DNA of 64,000 nt from Bimastos eiseni (GCA_959347315.1 OY365815.1:12037038-12101037); one strand, 5' to 3'; positions 10,580 to 23,800 are shown, counted from the first letter of the stretch. Notes: a model not told the origin generated them from the letters alone. Program-made: numbers and translations.

Positions 10580-13076
10580 CCAGTTGACCGTGTCTAACGG
10601 TGCCCTTCCATACGAGAGCACAATAAATCCTGTATAAACACGCGCATAATGGAACGCACCCGGTTTATGCTAATTGACCTGCGCTGTGATACACAAATTA
10701 GCGGAGACGCGCAGGGTCGTTGATCTTTTGTCAACGGGCGAGATTACCATCAGTTTTCATGCCTTATTCGGTTATAACGATCGCAACGGTCAAATATATA
10801 CACGCACTTCATTAAAGGGTTGTTTAGCATGATACAGAGGCGTCTTTCATTGACTTGATGGCCGTTTTCAAATGGCACCCTACAAACCGCAGGGTGCGAC
10901 TTCGTGTGGGCGATAATTAGATATGTGATGAGCGTGTCTGGTTTGTCGTCCATAGTCTGGCCCCTATCCACCGAAGCATTGATTATTCGAAGTAGTGCAC
11001 CTCTAGTGACGGTGATTGCGGGTGTGTTTACTGATCTTCTGCAACCCGCATATCTCTGCGTCGAATAGCAGCCCTAGTGTCTGTTTAGCAGCGCTTATAA
11101 GTAAGTATGTGTGTTTAGTTCCGACACGGTGGTTAAATCGGGGGCGCCGCGCGTTTGATTTGTGATCTAATGATTACTGTTTCAACTACGCATTGGGCAA
11201 TTTATCTGCGCACGTCTGAACTGGCCTAATAATGCACAAGCTACGGAATCTGAGCACTTGTAACATAAAAGTCAACATGTGTTTGAAGAGCAAATAAAAT
11301 TTTTTTTAAAATTTCATCTACATACACAAATTGGATACGCTATTAGGCCCATGCAAGTACGCATACTTGGATTACATAAACATAATAATTGTGTAGAGAA
11401 TATGTGAATGTAGTCTTATACATACAGACGTGCATGCTTGCATACGCGGATTTGTTTTAGTTGGCCAATGGCCATTGAATTGAATATTTCGTACCAGGGT
11501 TTCTAAGCCGGCGTTGCTTTTGATGTTGAGAAGTTTCTTATCGGGCCTATATGCCATTGAATAGGACCATTTGAAGTTCAACCCACAGGAACCCATCCAC
11601 AAAATCATCTATACCCCTTACACCAAAAACGAGCCAAAACGGATAGCAGCTCATTGAGATGACGAATCCCGATTATATAATATCGCTGATGTAGACCTAG
11701 CTTAAAACTTCTGAAAACTGTTCAGGCCAGTTTTATGTTGCAAAGCAGATCCTGAAATTTTAGAATCATCTGCAGCATAGCCTACTAGACCGCATCCTCC
11801 GAAACCACAATTTTTCCGGTTTACGGCTGCTTAAGCAAATTTCCATGGTTGTTTGACGTTGCCGTAGAACGAGTGAACAACTTTTCGAAGTGATGTAGTC
11901 TTGTAGACATATGCAATGCCTCCACATACCGACAATACAACCGATATTGTCCTTCATACAAAGTTAGACAATCGTCATTCGATTGCGTTAAGCAGTTAGG
12001 CAAATGGGCCTCCACGTCAGCTATTTTGCACAAAGTCCATTGAAAATGAGTTGTTGAATACGCGGGAATCACGTAAATATACTGGCACGTACATTCATAC
12101 AGACGAAGGCTGACATTTAGACAGAATGACTAAAATATTGGTGGTCTTGAATGTCTTCCCATTTAGCGTCTTATCAGACGGCGATCAAACCTAGGAATTC
12201 TATGCCGTGTGGTTTGTTCAAATCTGTAATCTGATTAAATCTTCCGGTGTCCGAAAATCCTTCTCCCCCATCTCTAACAGACAATAGGCCTACCCATTCA
12301 AAGTCAGTAACAGCCACCACCTTATTTCCTTTGCCCCGCGGCTCCCGCACTCGGCGCTTCGCGGTTGGCCCAGCCCTCTAAACCCCCGAGGGCAAGAAGG
12401 CCCCTCCGCTATACGACAAATCTGGCCGCATCCCGTTGCGTTCGTGACTGGCTCGGGACAGTCACACGAGTGACACGATTAGACGGTCAAGGTGTTTTCA
12501 GTGTCTGTCTGTCTGTAGATACGCCTAGTCGGTGTCTATGTATTCATGCCTCTGTGTCCACGTGTGTATGCGTGCATAAGTATCTATGTATGTGGGTCTG
12601 TCGATTGGATAACTGCAGTGGCGATGAGGCATTGAGCTGCAATGGCCGAGGAGTGAGACTGCCATTTAAAGACGATTATGGGTCCATTAGGCGGAGCGTT
12701 GGGGCGTCAGTTTACCCTCTGGAATTCATGATAACAGTCTTTGGACAAGAATCCCGCTTCTTGCCTAATCTCCATCCAATCGGAATTTCGCTCCATCCTA
12801 TTCAAACGAATCTCGCTTTCAGTACAGATAGAAAAGTCTGAAGCGGGGTTGCTCGTCTAAATGCTAGTACCGTATTCGTCATAAGTTTCTACGCTTGCGT
12901 GAAACGGGCAAATATATCTAAATATTATTGGTGCAGATGTTGGATTTATTTCCCAAGAGAGAGAGAGAAACCTCCATAGACGTATAACTTCCACGCCGCC
13001 GAGACCAGTTCGAATCGGGTGCACGTCAGTCAATGAACCGGAAGCAGTTTCTAACGGCGACGGCGACGGCGACAAA

Positions 13077-16000
13077 ATGGCGTCGAGTGAGAACAGTAAC
13101 CGGAAGCTAGCAAGAAAGGTAACTAAATTAATGTGCTACCGGTATGTAAAAGATCTTTTTATTCATCGCGAAACTTGAGGGAAACTTCCACCAACCCTGT
13201 CTATCCATCTATCCACCAAAACACCACCTCTCCACACATCCTTGATACAACAAACGATCTAATCTACCATTCATTGACGTAGCGACGAACGCTGAGGTAT
13301 TGAGCTAAATCTTCAAACAATGAGCCCTGTGAATTTTTGCCGTACAAGTCGAGAAATAATTGCCCATGTGTTATTAACGATATATATTTACATACCTCTC
13401 AATATTCCTTCAATTACTGTACAACATTTTCCCGATGACTAATCTTCGCTGGAAGAACAGCCCTTGAAGCAACCAAGAGAGGATAGGGCCTACATGTAGT
13501 GATGGAAGTGACGACAGTGTCAGTGACTGCATATTGACAGCTCCGACGTGTGACGGCGGATAATTATAGTCGTCTCCTTGCCTGCTGATCTGCCTATTGA
13601 CAGCGTAGGCCTACAGTCGACATAATATTGAGTTTGTGAATGCCACTCGACGCACTCCTAGGCTATATCTTTCTTTTATGTTTCTGCTCGTTCTCTCAGG
13701 ACTTTCTTTTTCAGGGTTCTATTCGCACTGGGAACGCCCTTGATTGAGCTGCACTGTGAAAGGCGCTTAAGAAGTTCATGAATAGAAGAGACTGGAACCA
13801 AAACTTCGCCACTGCCACTCTCTGGCAGTGCCAGTCCCAACCATGGATAAAGGAGGCGGGCGACGCTAATGGTCATTAATTTTATTTTTATTACCAAAAT
13901 TTGATACCGCCCTTCATCTAACATTTTTTGCTCAGAAGTGCACGACAGAATATCACACAGAAACCTCTAGATGTGAAGTTGTGAACCCATGAAATATGGG
14001 CTAACACACAGCCCAGTTCACCAACCATTATTTACCTGTAGACTTGTTCGCAGTGCTAATAAAACATATGTAATATGCCAATGTCAAAAATTGCGTCTTA
14101 AACTCTGCAAGAATCCCCACATCAAAAATAATATGCCTGTTGTTGAGATTAGTCTTTGGATGCCCGATATGTCGCTTATATTGGTTTAAAATAAGGATTT
14201 CAACTCAGCGCAGCAATAGATTATAATTTTATATATAATATCCAACCTCTGCTGCAGTGAATAATAAATGAAATGCTACATTACACCACTTCCGTTATTA
14301 TCTAGTTATGTAAGGGCATGGAAGAGAGACCACGCATATCATCCTTGTCATGGACGCGTCGTTAAATTATGCTTATTATACACACACAGATTATTTGACT
14401 TGACCAGATCCATTTGGCATATCATTAGTAATTAGGATTTTAATGATCGGACCATCTAAATCCATTTTAGTCATTTTTTGAAGAGATTTTTAAGCTGAGC
14501 TGTCATTACTATATATCGAGTCAAATTCTTTGGCTTAAGTCATGAGATGTCGTTTGAGTTTAAAATTTCCCGTCTCTTCTTGACTGCAAACTTAATCATC
14601 AACGGTCGTAATTACGCCATGTCACTGTCCTATCTGTTCAGGTGACGGGCCAGGTGTAATGGCGCAACGTCGGCCTCATCAAAGGTTGAGCCGACAGGTA
14701 GGCGAAAACTTGCCGCTACAGCGTTAATTACTGGCCTAGCCATCATCCCCGTGAGTCGATGGACCTGGAGGGTTTCGAGCCGTTAACGCCCTGGGTGGTT
14801 TCCATCATAACCGTAATTAGCAACGTCGGCAAGGGCTTATAAGAACCACAGGTGTAACCCTATCCGTGGGGTGTGCAAAGACTCCCCTTGTTGTAGACCC
14901 GGGAAGGGTCCCCGGTCGGACTTGAGGCGGACCCGACCGCTTCCGTGGTTTAGTCCTTGGGGGTCATTACCTGGGAAGTTCCCCGCCCCAGTGCCACCCT
15001 ACTCAGGGAGACTGCCCATCGCGGAACAGAGTATATTCTGTTACTGTTCCATTATCATCGCACTGACGTCGAACCCTCTTTGGTGAAAACCCCTCCCTTG
15101 ACGACGTTCTTTCATGTTGGACCTAACTTTGCTGCCCCTACAACATTGTAACGCCCCGTATTTCAATCCTTCATACCCAACGCCCTTCATTAAGTCCCAT
15201 CATTCGACCTCCGACTGTATTATACTGCAACAAACCAGCAGTATCTGACCCTCTGTACACCAGCCCCTTTAACAACCCCCTTTACAGGACCCTTTCATTC
15301 CACCTCATCATCGAGATCCCTGAATTAGTCGTCGACCTTATGCTACATTAGCCATTCCACACGAGTCTTAGTGGTGATTCTTTGACCTTTCACTTGAATA
15401 ACTTCTGTGGTTCTATGTTCGAATTCAACGGACAGAAAGATCCAGAAGCATATGAGATTTTCACACCGTAAGGAAATTTCTGTGACTCAAAAAAATGACT
15501 TAGGGGAGAGAGAGAGAGTCAGAGAGAAAGAGAGAGAGAGGGAGAGAGGGAGACAGACAGACAGGCAGACAGACAGACATAGACAGACAAAGACAGATAG
15601 ATGAAGACAGACAGTCAGAGACAGAGAGAGATTATGTCGGCCCACTTCAGTCATGAACGTCACAGGTGCATCGTATAGACTCCCTCGACTAAAAACTTGA
15701 ACGTCGTGATCTACCATTAGTGACTGGACTGACTGGAGTCAATGTTCAGTCACGGATCAATGTTCAGTCACGGATCCAATGGCGTTTAAACAAATTGTCA
15801 GAGGTCGTTACATGTCACGGCGTCGCTTCATCAGCTCACTTCCCGCAATCGCTCGTTTAGAGATCAAGCACACTGAAGAGGAATCACAATTAATCACCAG
15901 AGATTAATTGGACGGACGGAGGCCCGCCAAGAGAGGGCAGAGGCAAATTCCGAGGGGTCCGGTGATTTTTATGGGCCTAGGAAGGGGCAGCAATTAACTT

Positions 16001-19000
16001 ATAAGGGTACTATAAACGATTTTCCTACAGATAAAATCCAGAGCAGATAGTTTTGACAGCTCTATCTATATCGGGGCCTTGATTTTCTGTCACCGCTTCT
16101 CGCGGTATCCTTTACTGCCGCTGAGAAATGTTTAATGTTTGTGATGTGGCTAAACGGTCTTTGTTTATGATTAGTATGACGAATTGACGGAATGGAACGA
16201 TTTTTTGTATACGTTCATTCACACTGTTACGGAAACGATATATTCGTTTGGTCAGACGGTTAGAGCGATCGCTTTGCAACACAAAGGAAACGTCATTGAA
16301 ACGGGTAATGTGTTTGGATACTGCGTAAGTCCTTCACTATAGCAACTGCTCAGGGCCGTCGATTGATGCGTGGATATTAATAGTGGCGCTTAATAAAGTC
16401 GTGGAATGGCACTCCTTTCGCTGCAGCCCTCGTTGACTTCTGACTGCACTCGTTCGCGTCTATAAATACATTTGTTGATGTATAGCACTGAATTTATTTA
16501 CTTCTTTTGTAGTTGAATAAGCCGCTGATGGAGAGGAAAAGACGAGAAAGAATTAACGTATCTCTCGATCAACTGAAGACAATTCTCATGGATGTAACAA
16601 AAAAGGAGGTTTGTCAAGGATGATTTATATAGGCTAGATGTACAGTTCTGTGATGACGTGACACTATGATTAAGCAAAAAACCTCGGATTTTGGAATTAC
16701 TCAAACGCGCTATAAATTATGCCTGATTGGCAAATGTGTGATGAACTCATCCATTGTTCGCTTTCTGACAGTGCCAGGCCCAAGTCTGGATAACGGTGGA
16801 GCGTGATGCTTCTTTGTTATCACACAGTGTCATTAAACAGCAACTCCTCATCATAACCAATGTGTGATGAACCAACTTCCTTAACTCAGAAGTCACTCGC
16901 TGGTTTGAAACGATACATGTACCGTATAACCTTGAAGAAGGCGCTCTTAATAATGGTTTATCGACTGAACCAATTGCCGTCACTTGGCAGATGGTATATA
17001 TTGTGGTGACGGCGGAGGGAAAATTGAAGCCGGGGGCGCTATACAAAGCGACTATCGGGATTTTATAGCTGACACACCTGGTGACGACATTGATATCCGT
17101 AATTCTGTATATGATTGCACAGTTTACCCTGTAGCTGTAACTGTCTGTAACTAACTGTCTTATCGTAACAGTCTGCTCGTTTGTCTATCTCTTTCCTTCT
17201 GTCTATGCGTCTTGCCATCTCTTTCTGCACAGCGTTCATTTTCTAATTTGTTAATACTTTATGTGTACAATCCCTTCTCTGTCGATTCTGCTACATACTT
17301 TAAATGTATACAGAGAGGGCGTATACGCGTAGGGCCCTATACACAATTTAAAAATATTCTTACAATGCACTATGCAGTCGTATGTATGCGTGCACTTTAC
17401 GTGCAGCTCTTTTCTCTCAATTTTAGGCCTTTATGTCATCATTAGGAGTTCTCGAGTGGCGTAAATCGCGCGCTTACCTTCGTCAACTTCCGAAAGCGTT
17501 CCAAAAATGGCGCTATATGAACAATGTTTTCGATTACGCTGATAATTGAAGTCAGACTTTGTCAAACGTTTGGCGAAGTCATGATCTCTTGCCGCGACGG
17601 TGACATAGTGAGACGCTTTTGAAGGGCAATTATAAGCTTAAGATTACGCAACGCTAATTGGTATTTCTGATACAGGGAGCCCCTGTTAAGAAGAGCCCTG
17701 GGCGGGACCATGATTCCCTCTCGCTTTGTCCTACAAGTCTGCAGGAGTAGAAGAGACAGTCGAAAACCTTCATACCGAATCCATGGCAAGTCCGTTATAT
17801 ATCTGGGTATTTTCTGTCACGCTGCCTCTCATCTTTACTACCTTACTGGTCCTTACTTCTTAACCATTCTGAACGACTGCCTTGTGACTATATGGCAGGG
17901 CCCGATTATGGCTTAAGAGACTATTTTTTATAGTGATTTAAGACATTATCGCTTCCTGAATCTGTGCTTAGGCCTACAAAAAGTATAGTGCCTACGAATG
18001 TTAAAAATAAATGGTAAATAATATTGTAATTCTGAATCACAAAATTAGAGTAACGTTTCCTATAAAATTTAAAAAAAAAAATACACATATGTATGCTAGT
18101 TTCATTATAATGACACCGTGATAACAAAAATCATTTAGTCCTACATCCAAACTTGGCACTGGCACTGCCTGGCATTAAGGTACGGACGGACGTACTACGT
18201 ATACTAATGAGAATGAATTTAGGGACGACTTTTGACAGCAGCAATCTTTGACGTCTTCCCTTGTTGTTGACTATATGTAGTGGATTTAGTTTTCCCTTTT
18301 TCCTTAGTGCTTCGGGGAGCCATCGGCATAGGTGTCTTACCAAGATCTTTCAAGTTGTTATCTTACCGTTGTTATATTATGCATATGTGATTAGTGTCAG
18401 TTAACGTAACTGTGATAACAAAATTCACCAGCGTCGCCCTCCTCCTTCATTCAGGCTTTGAGACTGGCACTGCCAAAGTGCGACATACTCTACCGTGCCT
18501 GACCTTCTATACCTGCAGAAATACCCGTGATGCCATTATACGTCTGACCACTGACCACGTGGACATTCCAACGTCATTGACAGGATTGTCAGCAGTCTCA
18601 TTAGCATTCGTTTTTACTGACCGAGTCAATGGTCAACCAGTTGACCTCCGCAGATATCGTTAGAGATAATGACATGCTGTCGACATCTGACGCGTGCGGA
18701 CTGACTTCGTGGTCCTGGGTCAGACGAGAAAGAGATTTTCGCATTTGGTGCTGGAGAACGACGGGGTTTGTCAAAGGGACAACAGTAATAAGATATGGCA
18801 TAAAACACCACAGTGTAACACGATCGTTATCTCCAAACTTCTTAAGCGCCACTCGAAAGCCAAGAGCAAGACACCAATTTATTCATGAGCACTGCGTCAA
18901 GTCATAGGGGTCGTCCGAAGGAGGTCAGAGTCCCGTTTCCAGAGGGTCAGAGGAGGCCTCGAGGCAGAGTAACTGTTAAAGCCCCGCGACCTCTCAGTTT

Positions 19001-21635
19001 AATTAAGGCGAGAGTCGTTTAGGTCGCGAATCGGAAGGTGTTGCTCAAATCCTATGTTATGTAACATTAATTAACTGGTAATTAATCAGTTCAGAAATAA
19101 TCTGTGTTTACAGCATGAGATCAGTCTGTCTATCTCTGTGTATCAGTCCGTCTGGATGTCTGAGTGTGTCATTGAGACCACATACGCATATATACGCTTG
19201 GCATGGTTCCCGATTGGTTAGACGCGAACAGTACGGGTTCGATCCTCGTCCGAGGCAGCTACTTTGTAAAGACCTTGAGCAAGTTATTCACGCATAGTTA
19301 ATTGCTCTGTATCATAACTGCAATTGCGTCGTCTATGCGTGTTCATACAACAAGGGCAATGTCAATCAAGAGTAGTATTGTATTGCATAAATGGTTAGGG
19401 TTCAGGATTTCAGGTACTTCAGTATCTGACTCTTTCTGCAAGCGATGCGATTTGAGTGAGCCCGGCGTGTCACGCAACCTTAATCAAGACGTTCGCTGAA
19501 CAGGAATGATGACCGACTGACCACGGTTGCACTCGAGCGCAACGATGTTTCACATGAATGAACTCGTTCCGTTTCGTTGAGCAGTCGCGTATGCTCTGTC
19601 GCTCAGTTGATGATTACTATTATTTTAATCTTTTGTGTCCGAACGTGCCGAGGTTCGATATCGGACAATGTGTTACCTTTGTAGGCATTTATGTTGCGTT
19701 AGATCATGTCAGCTGTCAGAGGCCCATTCGATGACAGTCAAAGAGAATTTCCTTAGATTAAAGTTTCTGCCTGACTGGATATCAAATCCAATTACAGTGC
19801 TATCGTTATCAGCACCATCATCCTTACGAACTGCGCATTACTGTAGTTGTAATCATCAACACTATCATTATCACCATCGTCATCATCATCATCGTCGTCG
19901 TCGTCATCATCATTGTCATCATCGTCGTCATCATTCCTTCAGTTTCCTTGCATCGTAAAACTGTTGTATGGTTTGTGTGTTTATACGAAGTCTTCCTTCT
20001 ACACTAAGCTGGAAAAGGCCGACATTCTGGAGATGACTGTCAAGTATATGCAGAGCATCAGGAAACACAACTCCAAATGTATACACTCTCAAACCAAATC
20101 ATCTAAATCTAATATATCAATTGACTGTATCTTGTATAATTGTCTGCAGATAAGATACAAGCTCAGCTCTTTATAACCTAGACCTCATCCATAATAGAAA
20201 CCATTTTAAATCTACTGTAATCTAATCAAATGATTTCTAAGAATACATCTTACATATTCTTATATAATCTGTTCTACTGTAATATAACTCATTATAATTC
20301 TATATTAAATTCATATATATACCTCAAACGAAATGGGTCAGATAATCAGATTTGCCATAACCCAATCAAATCCATCCTCCAATTTAGTCCATTACAACAT
20401 CTATCTCACTTTTTCGTATAGGCAGTGCATTGCATATAGGCCCATTGTACTGTGCGGATTTCGGATTATTCTAAAGCGCCTCTCACAGTATATGCGACCA
20501 GAATCAGAGATGACCCCAGTGAGAAGAGATCGCGAAGAACAAGTCTTTAGATAACGGGTAAAGACAGCAATAGGCATGGCCGAGATCGATTATAGAGCGA
20601 GTCATAGAGGGAAGGTAATTCCAAAGCTGCATGCATGGCTTATGTAGCGATAGATCTGTTTCTTTCAAGCATTCGTTCTGTCTTTCGTTAGGTACATTGA
20701 ACTCAGACCAGAGGTCACGCTACGTCTCCGGATTTAACGAATGCATCCGGGAAGTAACGACTTTTCTCAGTTCAGCCGAAGGACTCGACGAAGACGCACG
20801 AAACAGCATTCTCAGCGATATAGGCAACACCCTTCTGAAGGCAAAAAACCCCGCTGGTCCCATTTCCGTCCATTGTTACGACACCAATCCACCCTTCGAC
20901 GTCGCATCGCTACTTCCCTACCATCACCTAGGTTCCTGTAACATGACGTCACATCCGGAACACATCGGTCGACAGGAAGTGAGCAGTCGATTCAAGGTTA
21001 CGTCATCGCCGAAAGATCACGCAAGTTTTCAAGAGAATAGTTCAGAAGTAACCGCGACTACAAAGAGTTGGATAGAAGAAGTGTCGCTTCCGCCGATTCG
21101 CAACTTCTGCCACCACAAACAAAATAGTTCCAATAACGGAAAAATTGCGGCTCAGACGGACGATCCGATGAAAGTGGTTCCGGTTTGGTTGGAGAGTGGA
21201 AAGCGCATTCTGCTCTTAACCGCATCCAAAACAGAGACCATATTACCCACAATGCATTGCGCCGGAAGTGGGCTTGTTAACACAGAGACGTCGTCAAACA
21301 GAGAGTCGTGCATGTCGATGAATGCCTCTTTCGTCTTTGCCTCCTCTGATCCCTATGCCCTTCTTGGATCCGAGCCAAGAAGAGTGGACATCGAAAATCC
21401 GGAAGTAGATATCACGTGCGACGTCTTCACTTCCGGAGGACAAAAAAGAATTGTCTCCACCGGAAGTGTTTCCAAATCTGTTCTGTGCCGAATCGCGAGT
21501 TCAGATGAAATCATCACCTTCTCGCACAAGGAAAAAGGAAGAGATACAGCAAATCGAAATCAATGGGGAAACCATCATGACGAACCGGAAGTAGCGAAAC
21601 TTGGGACCTCTAGCGACATTTGGAGACCGTGGTAG
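13077..21635 (+). CDS. hes: HES-1: Hairy/E(spl)-family bHLH-Orange transcriptional repressor
   Basis: Coding exons are 13077-13118, 16513-16608, 19991-20078 and 20692-21635, all with GT-AG boundaries and consistent phase (0, 0, 1), giving 389 aa. Residues 15-72 are the bHLH: exon 2 supplies the basic region and helix 1 (KPLMERKRRERINVSLDQLK, with the class VI proline), and exon 3 supplies helix 2 (KLEKADILEMTVKYMQSI). The Orange domain spans about residues 85-125 (RYVSGFNECIREVTTFL). The last four residues are WRPW, the Groucho/TLE-recruiting motif. This family binds N/E-box DNA in the nucleus and represses neurogenic and segmentation genes, usually downstream of Notch. The ATG at 13077 is chosen because it opens exon 1 in frame and is followed directly by the donor at codon 14. 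The C-terminal half (about 260 aa) is Ser/Thr-rich and unrecognised. A paralogue follows at 29794-34907. Vertebrate subtype (HES1/2/4/5) is not assigned. Confidence 0.95.
13810..13885 (+). repeat. Dispersed repeat family B, copy 2 (HES-1 intron 1)
   Basis: It contains CTGGCAGTGCCAGTCCCAAC followed by ATGGATAAAGGAGGCGGGCG. The first part is itself a GGCAGTGCC near-palindrome. It is followed directly by a minus-strand SINE tail. Confidence 0.6.
13885..13952 (-). repeat. SINE tail fragment, minus strand
   Basis: GATACCGCCCTTCATCTAAC followed by a GCTCAGAAGTGCAC block is the 3' part of the tRNA-like SINE in inverse orientation (compare 262-300). The tRNA-like head is missing, so this is a truncated copy. 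Confidence 0.6.
15505..15635. repeat. (GA)n / (CAGA)n microsatellite
   Basis: GAGA runs pass into CAGACAGACAGG-type tetranucleotides. The tract is in HES-1 intron 1. Both strands stay open in some frames, but the products are low-complexity. Confidence 0.9.
16250..16378 (+). repeat. Possible degenerate tRNA-derived SINE
   Basis: GTCAGACGGTTAGAGCGATC resembles the box A of the SINE family. AGTCCTTCACTATAGCAACT and GCCGTCGATTGATGCGTGG resemble its body. The box B is poor (GAAACGGGT). It ends about 135 bp before HES-1 exon 2. Confidence 0.4.
16765..16855 (+). repeat. Dispersed repeat family B, copy 3 (HES-1 intron 2)
   Basis: GACAGTGCCAGGCCCAAGTC is followed by TGGATAACGGTGGAGCG and then CACAGTGTCATTAAACAGCA. 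The order and spacing match the copy at 5150-5265. Confidence 0.6.
18848..18940 (+). repeat. Dispersed repeat family C, copy 3 (HES-1 intron 2)
   Basis: CCACTCGAAAGCCAAGAGCA is followed by ACACCAATTTATTCATGAGC and GGTCGTCCGAAGGAGGTCAG. The copy at 52970-53100 has the same three blocks in the same order. Confidence 0.6.
19201..19345 (+). repeat. tRNA-derived SINE with intact box B (HES-1 intron 2)
   Basis: Box A region TTCCCGATTGGTTAGACGCG is followed by box B GGGTTCGATCC. The body GACCTTGAGCAAGTTATTCA, then AATTGCTCTG and CAATTGCGTCGTC, matches 47250-47465. The segment between box A and box B is shorter than in the other copies. Confidence 0.7.
19867..19936. repeat. (TCA/TCG)n tract just before HES-1 exon 3
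   Basis: An imperfect trinucleotide run of TCATCG type ends about 55 bp before the 3' splice site of exon 3 (exon begins 19991). It therefore occupies the zone where a branch point could lie. Apparent His-rich frames here are products of the repeat. Confidence 0.85.
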
Positions 21636-21754
21636 ACAGTGTAGACCTATGCATACTTAACCTTGTGGTCAAGTGGACGATTCGAATCACGTGATCATGT
21701 GGAATCAGTTGTTCTAAAGCGTTCCTTCCTACATCAGAAGACGGAGCAGCCAGC

Positions 21755-21790
21755 CATCCTTCCTTCCTTCCTTCCTTCCTTCCTTCCTTT
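21755..21790. repeat. (CTTC)n microsatellite in the HES-1 3' region
   Basis: About nine CCTT units lie 120 bp after the HES-1 stop codon, probably inside the 3' UTR. Confidence 0.9.
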
Positions 21791-21849
21791 TGTCCATGGA
21801 CTCACGGACCGTTGAAATTGATCGCATTCCACCGCTTTTTCGACATATG

Positions 21850-22032
21850 TCATCATCATTGCCGTCGTCATTATCATCATCTTCGAATTCAGCAACAACT
21901 ACTTCATCATCATCATCACCTTGCTCACCTTCGTCAAAGTCGTCGTTGCTATCATCATCGTCGTCGTCGTATTCATAATCATAATTATCTACATCATCGT
22001 CTTCGTCATCATCCTCTTCGACATCATAATCA
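21850..22032. repeat. (TCA/TCG)n tract in the HES-1 3' region
   Basis: A long imperfect trinucleotide repeat. On the minus strand it yields an apparent 160-residue frame rich in Asp/Glu, which is a repeat artefact. Confidence 0.85.
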
Positions 22033-22177
22033 TCATTTGGATGCAAAACAACGTTTAACGCACGGATCAGTATATAGACTACAGTTAGATAATACTTAGA
22101 TTGATGAATTGGTCTATACCATAAAAGCTGAACAACAGTATATACGCTGCATGGACTTCTTTCAAAACGGTATAGAC

Positions 22178-22487
22178 CAGAGGTGTACCAAGCGGGGGGC
22201 AGAGGGGGCACCGGCTCCCAGTTTCAAAACTGGGGGGCAAAGCCCCCCAGTTTGAGTGCTCAGTGTCCCCCCCCATCTGCCCTCCCAAATCGGTTCTTGT
22301 TATGTTTCTCCAATGACACTTTAAGTTAACTATTATTAAAATAATTCGTGCCACTCCATCTTTGAAATTTCTGGAGGGCAACATTCAAAAAGTGGGGGGG
22401 GGGGCAAAAAAAATGTTTTGTGGTTCGCGCAATATTTTGCAAATTATGCCCCCCTCCCCCACTTTTCGAAGCCTTGTTACACCTCTG
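22178..22487. mobile_element. hAT-type MITE, complete, with 8-bp target duplication
   Basis: The left end is CAGAGGTGTACCAAGC and the right end is GCCTTGTTACACCTCTG, its inverted counterpart. The flanks are exact 8-bp direct repeats, GTATAGAC (22170-22177 and 22488-22495). CAG...CTG termini with an 8-bp duplication are the hallmark of hAT transposons. At 310 bp it cannot encode a transposase and is non-autonomous. The interior is G/C-homopolymer rich, with a GGGGGGCAAAGCCCCCC hairpin. It inserted downstream of the HES-1 stop codon. Confidence 0.9.
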
Positions 22488-23279
22488 GTATAGACTTAAC
22501 GTTAACCTAATTAAGGCTTTCCAAAATATACAAATATATCGATCAGCAACATCACTGACCAATAAAGTATCCTCAATTTCTCCGGTCATTTGTCAAGTTC
22601 GGCGAACCTCTTAATCATAGGCAACAACTGAGGTCTGCACCTAACCACTGAATGCTGCCCCGTATCGGAATGGCGATGGGTCGTCGGTCTATCTCCTGCA
22701 TGGTCCGAAGAATTGTCCGCCGAATTCAGTTTGTTCGGGGAATTCTTTGATACAGGTCTAACTTTCAGACTCAATTGATAACTACTACAGCCTGGTCTCT
22801 AAACCATATATACATAGCTTGCAGCCATGTTTCTCCACCATCTATGCCCGATCGCGACTGTTCCTGTTGACGAGCTCTCTGAATTACGCCGTGGTTGTTC
22901 AGCTAACGCGGCTAATTTCCATATTAAAATTTGCAGTCTTCGTTCAAAGTAATGCGATTGCAAATGGCAGTTCTTACTAATATTATCGAATGTCAGCGAA
23001 TTGTTTAAATTCGACAACTAAAATATCGGAATATAAAATAAGCTGTGGAGTGAAATTTTTCATGTTGACTTAGAAATTTGCCAAAGAACGTCTGGTAGCA
23101 ATTTTCATATCGCCAGATCGTTGCGCTCGCGAGCTTATTTTGGGATAGAAACAGATAACTTCCGCTTTATAATAAAGACATTTGTATTTATTATACAATA
23201 CACATGCACCTGTGTCAGTAATGTATGCACACGTACGGGTATGCTATACGTATTTGTACAAGTAGATGTATTATTCAAC

Positions 23280-23365
23280 ATGCATACGTATATATATATA
23301 TATATACATATATATGTACACATATATATACATATATATATATATACACACACATATATATAAAT
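23280..23365. repeat. TA-rich microsatellite
   Basis: Imperfect (TA)n with ACATA and CACA interruptions, between the HES genes. Confidence 0.9.
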
Positions 23366-23800
23366 GCATGTATGTATATATTGACTCAGTGATTTTCATG
23401 CGTCAAGACACATAATGTAGCGTGTGCTATGTTTTGAAGGCGCTAAATAAGCAGATTAAACGATGCGTTTTAGGCATACGCACATACGGAAAAGTTTTGG
23501 TGAAAGAGTAATGCGATGTAATTGGTAGGATTGTTCGAAGAGGAAGTTCTGTACACAAAAGAGGAGGCAAATCGTTTATAACGATAGGCGCCACCTAGCC
23601 TACTATAGATAATTATATGATGTAGTTAATTAATAGTAAATGCTAATTAATGATCTGGTGAAGCGGATTAATACTAATTAATCATTAATTGAAAGGTCCA
23701 GACAGGTTTCCGCCCATAATGGACATCAGTAAATCGCACGTGGTGACCCAGGACGAGTGGCATACGTTCAGAGGATCTATAATTGGCTTCTGCAATCTAT

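Larger units (their letters stand above)
6272..13076. other. Intergenic region between tropomyosin and HES-1
   Basis: About 6.8 kb separates the two divergent genes. It holds a GT-rich microsatellite (7360-7480), a family C repeat (7145-7245), a TGTA-rich tract (8370-8450), a long TA tract (10061-10124) and two Su(H)-type words (8049-8056, 10572-10579). No convincing exon was recognised on either strand. It must contain the promoters of both genes. Tropomyosin 1a/2-type exons, if they exist, could lie here or beyond, but I could not find them. Confidence 0.6.

Noticed and set aside
12365..12841. 158-codon plus-strand frame upstream of HES-1
   Set aside because: No recognisable domain, no splice or regulatory context tying it to HES-1, and composition typical of noncoding DNA. 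It could at most be a 5' UTR segment.
21729..22211. 160-codon minus-strand frame rich in Asp and Glu
   Set aside because: It is produced by the (TCA/TCG)n tract in the HES-1 3' region, with no start context or homologous domain.
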